A stretch of 5,000 nt of DNA, from NCBI GenBank assembly GCA_031284105.1, contig JAITAN010000183.1:1-5000 (forward strand), given 5' to 3'. The stretch is from Treponema sp. GTDB taxonomy: Bacteria; Spirochaetota; Spirochaetia; Treponematales; Breznakiellaceae. Of the stretch, positions 1 to 5,000 are shown piece by piece; the first letter of the stretch is position 1, and each line of letters begins with the position of its first letter. Made by a program: the position numbers and the translations under genes. The notes beneath the pieces were generated by a model, which searched no databases, had not been told where the DNA came from, and worked only from the letters and a program-made list of their open reading frames with translations.

Positions 1-136
1 CGTCTACAAACTCATCAATGCAGCCGGCGGCATCGGCAATGCCTTCAATTTCCACTTATTCTGCTTGTAACGTGCTTACAATTCTGCTCCATATCCATGA
101 GGTCTGACCTGCCTATGGATGGGGGATGCCGCTTCT
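1..136. other. left-edge region with no assignable gene
   Basis: No complete gene is visible here. Two reading frames touch the left edge. On the plus strand one frame is open from base 2 to a TAA at 68-70 and ends in NAFNFHLFCL. On the minus strand a GTG at 55-53, directly preceded by a TAA, opens a frame beginning VEIEGIADAAGCIDEFVD that runs off the window. Only one of these antisense frames can be the real one, and neither is long enough to recognise. Bases 71-136 separate them from the stop codon of the CYTH gene and contain only a stem-loop. A minus-strand ATG at 98-96 gives just 17 codons. Confidence 0.4.
93..120. other. stem-loop downstream of the CYTH gene
   Basis: ATCCAT (93-98) pairs perfectly with ATGGAT (115-120). 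Inside them lies the palindrome AGGTCTGACCT (100-110), which can form a small inner stem of AGGT/ACCT. The structure begins 16 bases beyond the stop codon of the minus-strand CYTH gene, so it could help end or protect that transcript. Neither strand has a T-run after the stem, so it is not a standard intrinsic terminator. The role is inferred from position only. Confidence 0.3.
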
Positions 137-763
137 CTACACGGTATAGTTCTGTTCCCGCAGCATATCCGTATAGTACCGCGTCTCGATCTTGTCTTCT
201 CCGATGCCGGTTTTGCCGAGACAAAACAGAAGGCGGCGGCGCGCGGCAGCTACGGTATGCTCATCACTACATTCGGTAAGGATTTCGATTTCAACAAACC
301 AGCCAAGCCCCGCAACTTCGGATAGCTCTATGGTAATAGGCGGACTTCTCTTGGCATCCGGCAGGCGATCTTCTTCAAACCGCCATGCCCAGCCGGTTTT
401 GCGCTTACATAGCGTGATCTGTAACCCAAAGAGGGCGAGCAATTCCTCAAACGGTTTTTCGGCGTCGTCTTCCGATATGGAGAACTCCCGTTCGGTGTTG
501 ACTTCAATACAATCGCGGGTTTCTTTTGTTTTATAAGTTACCCATACATGCGTACTGCGCTGCAAAACGCCGGAACCGTTTTCAGCATAATCCGTTTCCC
601 TTCTGATCCGTATACCGGACGAGAAAAGCGCGGAGCCATGCTCACGGGCACGCCAATATACATCCTCTTTATCAAACGCTTTGATATAGCGGGCAAAAGA
701 AGAGATAATAGACTTTGTCTTGTGCGGATCATCAACCCGCGCTTTTAATTCGATTTCTATCAT
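137..763 (-). CDS. CYTH domain protein (class IV adenylate cyclase / triphosphatase family)
   Basis: This 208-residue soluble protein has the CYTH (CyaB-thiamine triphosphatase) fold, a beta tunnel that binds triphosphate compounds and divalent metal. Visible hallmarks are the N-terminal ExExK motif (E3, E5, K7 in MIEIELKA), an IRIRR strand at 51-55, TYKTKE at 77-81 with two lysines, acidic EVNTERE at 87-93, the basic KRK at 120-122, and the GLGWFVEIE strand at 152-160, which is the usual late CYTH motif. It has no signal peptide or membrane segment, so it is probably cytoplasmic. Family members include CyaB-type adenylate cyclases, thiamine triphosphatases and inorganic triphosphatases, and the sequence alone does not separate these. 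Length is slightly above the usual 170-200. The ATG at 763 must be the start because the ExExK motif follows at once, yet no clear Shine-Dalgarno sequence precedes it. It is transcribed divergently from the envelope operon. Confidence 0.88.
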   Translation of the reverse strand: MIEIELKARVDDPHKTKSIISSFARYIKAFDKEDVYWRAREHGSALFSSGIRIRRETDYAENGSGVLQRSTHVWVTYKTKETRDCIEVNTEREFSISEDDAEKPFEELLALFGLQITLCKRKTGWAWRFEEDRLPDAKRSPPITIELSEVAGLGWFVEIEILTECSDEHTVAAARRRLLFCLGKTGIGEDKIETRYYTDMLREQNYTV

Positions 764-772
764 AATTGGAAT

Positions 773-801
773 TTGACAATCTTTTATTTTTCTTATATAC
801 T
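773..801 (+). promoter_or_regulatory. sigma70-type promoter for the envelope operon
   Basis: A perfect -35 box TTGACA (773-778) is followed by exactly 17 bases and a -10 box TATACT (796-801), one mismatch from consensus. Transcription would start near 807-809. It faces the LysM/LytM gene and is the only strong promoter I see upstream of the four plus-strand genes. The boxes are seen directly; activity is inferred. Confidence 0.75.
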
Positions 802-817
802 TCTTTTATAGAAGTAT
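797..817. promoter_or_regulatory. perfect inverted repeat over the -10 box, candidate operator
   Basis: ATACTTCT (797-804) and AGAAGTAT (810-817) are perfect 8-base inverted arms around a 5-base centre. The repeat covers the plus-strand -10 box and the expected start of transcription, a position where a dimeric repressor would block initiation. Only the right part would be transcribed, so a DNA-binding site is more likely than an RNA hairpin. On the minus strand the centre reads TATAAA (810-805), a possible -10 box for the CYTH gene with a poor -35, so the symmetry might simply reflect two overlapping divergent promoters. No regulator is encoded nearby. Confidence 0.4.
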
Positions 818-910
818 CATGGATACAAAATATCGCGGATTAACGCCGGTTTAATGCTTATTCCCGTTTGTCCCCGCTATCGAATTCATTATAGGCGCAA
901 AGGAAAAGAT

Positions 911-1789
911 TTGCAACGGCAGTTCAAGTTTATACAAATTATCCTTCTCTTTATTTTTTTGTTTGCTTGTACGGTAAATCTCATGGGAGAAGACGTTCAT
1001 ATAGTCAAAAACAATGAAACGATTTACTCCATAGCGCTCTCCTATGGGGTAAGCATAGACGCTCTTATGAAGTCAAACAATATCACGGATCCTAAAAAAC
1101 TACGCGTTGGACAGAAGCTTAACATACCGGAGAAATTATCGCCCGGTACTCAGGGGCAAAATCAAACTGGCGCTGCATATATAGAATATACCGCAACCAA
1201 AGGCGATACCTTGTTCGCCCTTGCGAGAAAAAACAACACCACCGTAGCGGCTATCCACGCTGCAAACGGTCTTTCCGAATCATACGTATTAAAAGCGGGC
1301 GATAAACTGAAAATTCCGGTTGCGGCGCCTGAGAAATCGCCCGCTGCCCCGCAGAACCCCGCGCCATCTCAGCCGCAAACGGCGCAAATCACGCCGCAGA
1401 GTTCTGTTCAGAGAAATCTTGATCCTCTGCCGAAATACGGCAACACCACATGGCCCGTTGAGGTCAGATCCATTGCAAAAACGGAGGGTAAGCTGGAAAA
1501 CGGCGTAATCGTTACCAGTTATGCATCGGAGCCGGTCAGAAGCCTTACCGGCGGTATCGTAAAAGCCGCCGGACCCTACTTTAATTTCAGAAACGTAGTT
1601 GTCGTGCAGTCGGAAGAAGGCTATCTTTATACTTACGGCGGCTGTGAACGTCTTTCGGTGAAGGTGGGGTCTCATGTAGGAGTAGGAACCGAACTCGGCA
1701 GGCTGGATACGAGCAAGGATCCGCAGCTTTTGCTTATGATAACAAAAGACAATAAGCCGGTGAATCCCCAAACCGCTCCAAGAAGGTAA
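911..1789 (+). CDS. NlpD-like protein: two LysM domains plus degenerate LytM (M23) domain
   Basis: Secreted peptidoglycan-binding protein, 292 residues from the chosen TTG start. Order: signal peptide 1-20 with the core FIQIILLFIFLFAC; LysM 1 at about 29-73 (VHIVKNNETIYSIALSYGVS); LysM 2 at about 91-136; a Pro/Gln/Ala-rich linker at 139-165; and a C-terminal LytM/M23-like beta domain at 194-286. The LFAC sequence (Cys20) fits the relaxed spirochaetal lipobox, so it may be a lipoprotein; cleavage after LMG is the alternative. All M23 zinc ligands are absent: the H of the HL strand is replaced in YTYGGCERL, and the HxH strand reads PQLLLMI. It is therefore probably an amidase activator like NlpD or EnvC, not an enzyme. 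TTG at 911 follows AAGGA (900-904) with 6-base spacing and gives a normal signal peptide. The in-frame ATG at 854 has no ribosome site and adds 19 residues unlike a signal sequence. First gene of the operon. Confidence 0.87.
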   Translation: MQRQFKFIQIILLFIFLFACTVNLMGEDVHIVKNNETIYSIALSYGVSIDALMKSNNITDPKKLRVGQKLNIPEKLSPGTQGQNQTGAAYIEYTATKGDTLFALARKNNTTVAAIHAANGLSESYVLKAGDKLKIPVAAPEKSPAAPQNPAPSQPQTAQITPQSSVQRNLDPLPKYGNTTWPVEVRSIAKTEGKLENGVIVTSYASEPVRSLTGGIVKAAGPYFNFRNVVVVQSEEGYLYTYGGCERLSVKVGSHVGVGTELGRLDTSKDPQLLLMITKDNKPVNPQTAPRR

Positions 1790-1830
1790 GCCCTTGCACA
1801 TATCATTCTTTTTCAGGTAGGATACTAATC

Positions 1831-2499
1831 ATGGTTAATAAAAAACTGTTTCTTTTATCTTTTTTGATAATGTCTATTTTTTTCGTTGTATTTTCGCAAG
1901 AAATTATCACCGCTGAACGGTATCTTGAAATGGTATCCGAAAAATACGCCAACATGCGCGATTTCGAGGCGAATATCTCCATCCAATCAAACGGATCAAA
2001 CATGGCGGGAACTATAAGTTATCTTGTTCCGTACTTCTTGCGTATAGACTTCACCGCTCCCGCGGAACAGACGGTTGTGTTCACCGGGGATATGCTTACG
2101 TTATACCTCCCCGATTACCGCGCGACTTTAACGCAAGAGGTAAACTCAGGACGATCTTCGGCAGCCGGGCAGGGACTCCGTATTCTCAGGCGGAACTATA
2201 CTCCTTCCTATGTAACCGGTCCCGCTCCGGTACTGCTTGAAGGAACCGCTGAATCCGTGGTGAGACTGAGGCTGACCAGGCGTTCCAGCTCGGAAAGTTT
2301 TCGGGAGATCATTCTAAGCATCAATCCCGATACTAAACTCATACGGCGTATGGATGGAACCACCCTTGCCGGTGCGTTGATACGGTTCGATTTTTCCGCT
2401 ATAAAGATCAATCAAGGTATTCCTGAGCAGCGTTTCATTTACGATTCCCCTGCATCAGCAAATATGTACAATAACTTTTTATTTAGAAATACGGACTAA
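1831..2499 (+). CDS. lolA: LolA-like periplasmic lipoprotein carrier
   Basis: A 222-residue exported protein. The signal peptide is clear: MVNKK, then hydrophobic residues 6-21, and a probable cut after FVVFS (residue 22) before QEIITAERYL. No cysteine sits at the cleavage point, so it should be soluble in the periplasm. The mature part follows the LolA/LolB pattern: an amphipathic first helix (YLEMVSEKYANMRDFEA, 31-47), then beta strands including YFLRIDFTAPAEQTVVFTGDMLTLYLPDY (68-96), where the RIDF..P..Q.vv.dG..l..Y.P layout is the family signature. LolA carries lipoproteins from the LolCDE transporter across the periplasm to the outer membrane. Overall similarity is to the family layout rather than to E. 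coli LolA residue by residue, so the exact cargo is inferred. ATG at 1831 is preceded by AGGA (1819-1822). It lies 41 bp after the LysM/LytM gene and 12 bp before the RodZ-like gene. Confidence 0.78.
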   Translation: MVNKKLFLLSFLIMSIFFVVFSQEIITAERYLEMVSEKYANMRDFEANISIQSNGSNMAGTISYLVPYFLRIDFTAPAEQTVVFTGDMLTLYLPDYRATLTQEVNSGRSSAAGQGLRILRRNYTPSYVTGPAPVLLEGTAESVVRLRLTRRSSSESFREIILSINPDTKLIRRMDGTTLAGALIRFDFSAIKINQGIPEQRFIYDSPASANMYNNFLFRNTD

Positions 2500-2511
2500 T
2501 CGGAGGATACG

Positions 2512-3603
2512 ATGGAAGGTCTGGGAAATAAATTAAAAAATGCCCGTGAATATAAAAAAGAATCATTCGAGGATGTAAGTCTTAAAATCAACATTGCGGT
2601 ACGGTACCTGAAAGCCCTAGAAGAAGAAGACTTCTCGGTCTTTTCGGGAGAAGTGTACGCTATCGGCTTTTTGAAAAGTTACGGCGCGTACCTCGGCATA
2701 AACGCCGATAAACTGCTCGCTTTGTACCAAGCTATGAAACTACAGGAACAACCGATACCTGTTGAGCAACTTCTGGATGTGCGCCGGAAATTTCCTGTAA
2801 AAATAGTTATTCAAATTCTAGCGGCTCTTATAATTGGTACAGCCATTGTGGGCGGCGTGTACTTCATAATTCATCTGCCCAAAAGAGCGCCGTCAGAGCC
2901 GAAGCCCCGTAAAACAAAAGAATATATCATGGATGATAACCCTACGGATAAGCGATTGTCCCTGGGAGATTCCTTTGTCGTGCCGTACAACGATTCCAAT
3001 TACCAGTTTATACTGATGAATATCGGTGAAGCCGTAAACATTACATCGCCGATTGGCGATATCCGTCTCGATCTGGGACAGGAAGTAACGATTGATATGG
3101 ATAACGACGGCTTCAATGAGTTAAAGATCATTGCTGCGGACTTTGTAAAAAACCACCCGAATACAGGAGCGCGCTTGCATTTCGAGCTTGATAGTTCAGC
3201 GCCGCCAATCGTAGCGTCTAGTCCCGAAACCACCGAAATCACTGTTGCAGGCAGTCAAACTATCCCTGCAATCGTTATTTTATCTTCTCCCACACCGTAT
3301 CCGTTCACCTTACAGGTAGCGTTCCAAGGCTACTGTCTTTTCCGTTGGGAAATCCTTGCTGAACGAGACAGGCAGGGACGTAATGAGCAGTACTTTGAAC
3401 GGAACAACGAACTCAGTGTTCAGGCGCAAAACGGTGTCCGTATTGGCGTGTCCAATGCCATTACCGCCAAAATCCAAGTCATTGGCGGCGGTAAAACCGT
3501 ACCTATTGAGCTTGGTACCGCCGGTGAGGTAATAGTAGCTGAAATCCGCTGGATAAGAGACGAAGATAATCGGTACCGGCTTGTGTTGACGCAGCTTGAG
3601 TAG
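2512..3603 (+). CDS. RodZ-like membrane protein: HTH_25, single TM, periplasmic domain
   Basis: A 363-residue bitopic membrane protein. Residues 4-72 are a HTH_25 helix-turn-helix with the RodZ signature, here FSVFSGEVYAIGFLKSYGAYL (41-61), where most RodZ proteins have FPG. A basic stretch (RRKFPVK) leads to one membrane segment at about 98-120, with the N-terminus inside. Residues 145-230 form an additional beta-rich domain, and 263-345 resemble DUF4115, the usual RodZ C-terminal domain (FRWEILAERDRQGR, then VRIGVSNA). RodZ binds MreB through its HTH and links the cytoskeleton to cell-wall synthesis and shape. Length is near that of E. coli RodZ, but the low-complexity Pro/Thr linker of that protein is largely replaced by the extra domain. 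GGAGGA (2502-2507) gives a strong ribosome site four bases before ATG. A general transcription factor role is less likely because of the membrane segment and periplasmic part. Confidence 0.82.
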   Translation: MEGLGNKLKNAREYKKESFEDVSLKINIAVRYLKALEEEDFSVFSGEVYAIGFLKSYGAYLGINADKLLALYQAMKLQEQPIPVEQLLDVRRKFPVKIVIQILAALIIGTAIVGGVYFIIHLPKRAPSEPKPRKTKEYIMDDNPTDKRLSLGDSFVVPYNDSNYQFILMNIGEAVNITSPIGDIRLDLGQEVTIDMDNDGFNELKIIAADFVKNHPNTGARLHFELDSSAPPIVASSPETTEITVAGSQTIPAIVILSSPTPYPFTLQVAFQGYCLFRWEILAERDRQGRNEQYFERNNELSVQAQNGVRIGVSNAITAKIQVIGGGKTVPIELGTAGEVIVAEIRWIRDEDNRYRLVLTQLE

Positions 3604-3604
3604 A

Positions 3605-3631
3605 CATGTTTTTACATGCGGCGGAAACCGC
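3605..3631 (+). other. two small stem-loops before rimO
   Basis: Just after the RodZ-like stop codon there are two perfect short inverted repeats: CATGT-TTTT-ACATG (3605-3618) and GCGG-AAA-CCGC (3621-3631). The second ends directly beside the likely rimO ribosome site at 3632-3635, so it could affect ribosome access. They are short enough to arise by chance. Neither is followed by a T-run, so no terminator is claimed. Confidence 0.2.
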
Positions 3632-3639
3632 GGAGACCG

Positions 3640-4962
3640 ATGAAATACTTTATTGATCCATTCGGCTGCGTTAAAAATCAGGTGGATGCGGAAACCATGA
3701 TGGCGTTCCTGAACAAGGAAGGATGGATTTCCACAGATGCCGAAGAGGCGGATGTTATCATCGTCAATTCCTGCGGGTTCATAGAACGCGCGAAACAGGA
3801 ATCCATCAATGCGACTATTATGTGGCGTACCGTGTATCCATACAAGAAAATCGTCCTTGCCGGCTGCTTAAGCCGGCGATACACAGCCGAACTTGAAGAC
3901 TCTCTTGCCGAAGCCGATGTGATATTCGGCGACAAAAATCTCTCGAATATCGGTGCCGCTCTCTCTGCTGTAGTAAGCGGGGAACGCCGTGAATATGCTG
4001 CGGCTGAACGTTCATCTTCCGTTGATGAAATCGAAACCATCTTGCCCGAAAGACCCTTGCTCTCCCTGCCCGGCTCCGCGTATGTTAAAATCAGCGAAGG
4101 ATGCGACAACCGCTGTGCGTTTTGCTCCATTCCGCTTATACGCGGCGGACTGAGAAGCAGAACAATCACGGCAATCGTCCGAGAATGTACGGTTCTCCTC
4201 AAACGCGGCGTTAAAGAACTTTGTCTCATTGGGCAAGACATAGGCTCTTTCGGCATGGACAGAGGCAATCAGGAACTGCCCAATCTGCTCGCAGCTATTT
4301 CCGCCCTGCCGGGTGATTTTTGGGTGCGGCTGCTCTACATTCATCCGGATCACGTTCCGGTGCAAATCCTCGCTATTATGCGTAAAGACAGGCGGTTTCT
4401 GCCCTATTTTGATCTCCCTTTCCAGCACGGTTCTGCTGCCATTCTCAAAAACATGAACCGTAGGCACAGCGCGGAGGACTACCTTGCCCTGCTTGCCGAC
4501 ATCCGCTCCGCGCTGCCGGACGCGGTTATCCGTTCCACCTTCCTGCTCGGTTTTCCCGGTGAAACCGAAGGCGATATGCAAACATTGCTTGATTTTCAGG
4601 AGAAAGCCGCTCTGGACTGGCTCGGCTGCTTCACCTATTCACGGGAAGAGAACACCCCCGCGTATGCAATGAAGAACCGCGTTTCCCGTAAAATCGCGTT
4701 GGAACGAAAACGGCGGGTAGAGGAAAAACAGGCGGCGATTACCGAGCGACGACTGGAACGTTTCATTGGGCGCACGCTTGATATTCTTGTAGAAGAGAAG
4801 ATTCAGGGAGAAAACCTATACCTCGGCAGACTCTTCTGCCATGCGCCGGAAGTAGATGGTTCCGCGGTTATATCTTCCGAGCAGGTTCTGGAAACAGGCG
4901 CTTTTATTCGGGGCAAGATATTCACCCGCGCCGGGTATGATCTGCAAGCCGTACCGATATAG
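3640..4962 (+). CDS. rimO: ribosomal protein S12 methylthiotransferase RimO
   Basis: RimO is a cytoplasmic radical-SAM enzyme that adds a methylthio group to an aspartate of ribosomal protein S12. From M1 at 3640 the protein has 440 residues, the normal length. The N-terminal MTTase domain holds three cluster cysteines: C10 (DPFGCVKN), C45 (NSCGF) and C76 (AGCLSRR). The radical-SAM motif CDNRCAFC gives C155, C159 and C162 and is followed by SIPLIRGGLRSR. Further family motifs are LPFQHGSAAILKNMNRR (259-275) and FLLGFPGETEGD (301-312). The C-terminal TRAM domain spans about 373-440. MiaB is the main alternative, but the DPFGCVKNQVD start and the C-terminal region favour RimO. An in-frame ATG at 3616 lacks a ribosome site and adds MRRKPRRP; I chose 3640 because GGAG (3632-3635) lies just upstream and RimO proteins normally begin here. 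Last complete gene of the run, 36 bp after the RodZ-like gene. Confidence 0.94.
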   Translation: MKYFIDPFGCVKNQVDAETMMAFLNKEGWISTDAEEADVIIVNSCGFIERAKQESINATIMWRTVYPYKKIVLAGCLSRRYTAELEDSLAEADVIFGDKNLSNIGAALSAVVSGERREYAAAERSSSVDEIETILPERPLLSLPGSAYVKISEGCDNRCAFCSIPLIRGGLRSRTITAIVRECTVLLKRGVKELCLIGQDIGSFGMDRGNQELPNLLAAISALPGDFWVRLLYIHPDHVPVQILAIMRKDRRFLPYFDLPFQHGSAAILKNMNRRHSAEDYLALLADIRSALPDAVIRSTFLLGFPGETEGDMQTLLDFQEKAALDWLGCFTYSREENTPAYAMKNRVSRKIALERKRRVEEKQAAITERRLERFIGRTLDILVEEKIQGENLYLGRLFCHAPEVDGSAVISSEQVLETGAFIRGKIFTRAGYDLQAVPI

Positions 4963-5000
4963 TGAAATATATTGCTAAAAAGCAACGCTCATGTGGAAAA

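Noticed and set aside
93..120. Intrinsic terminator for the CYTH gene
   Set aside because: The stem is real but neither strand has a T-run after it, so it is listed only as a stem-loop.
192..536. 114-codon plus-strand frame opposite the CYTH gene
   Set aside because: Ser/Arg-rich translation with no motif, and the minus strand carries the clear CYTH signature across the same bases.
1490..1768. Active M23 endopeptidase
   Set aside because: None of the zinc-binding histidines or the aspartate is present.
1289..1801. 170-codon minus-strand frame opposite the LysM/LytM gene
   Set aside because: Arg-rich translation with no motif, opposite the Pro/Gln linker and LytM region of a real gene; a composition shadow.
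4012..4581. 189-codon open frame on the minus strand inside rimO
   Set aside because: It lies antisense to a fully recognisable RimO with all its motifs, and its translation shows no domain pattern.
3640..4962. MiaB tRNA methylthiotransferase
   Set aside because: MiaB shares the domain order, but the N-terminal DPFGCVKNQVD motif, the 440-residue length and the SIPLIRG context match RimO better.

Overview
The window looks like chromosomal DNA from a Treponema-like spirochaete. The RimO protein begins with a DPFGCVKNQVDAE-type N-terminus that I remember from Treponema RimO. A periplasmic LolA-like chaperone, a RodZ-like protein and a LysM/LytM protein with a relaxed lipobox fit a two-membrane spirochaete envelope. 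GC content looks moderate, near half by eye. The genus is an inference and no species is claimed. There is no insertion sequence, phage gene, CRISPR array, rRNA or tRNA.

Layout. Positions 1-136 hold no gene I can assign, only possible coding fragments cut by the left edge and one stem-loop. A CYTH-family protein (class IV adenylate cyclase / triphosphatase fold) is on the minus strand at 137-763. A 90 to 150 bp divergent intergenic region follows. It carries a near-consensus sigma70 promoter facing right (TTGACA, 17 bp, TATACT) and a perfect 8-bp inverted repeat lying over its -10 box. From there four plus-strand genes run closely together: a LysM plus degenerate LytM protein (NlpD-like), a LolA-like chaperone, a RodZ-like membrane protein and RimO. 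The gaps are 41, 12 and 36 bp and I see no terminator between them, so they are probably one operon.

Function. The first three operon genes all concern the cell envelope: peptidoglycan binding and probable amidase control, periplasmic lipoprotein transport, and cell-shape scaffolding. RimO modifies ribosomal protein S12, so it links the cluster to translation rather than to the envelope. The CYTH gene is divergent and would share the control region.

I do not see a new biological system here. The points most worth checking are the loss of all LytM zinc ligands in the NlpD-like protein, a calcium-loop-like DxDxDG motif in an extra periplasmic domain of the RodZ-like protein, and the symmetric promoter/operator between the divergent genes.
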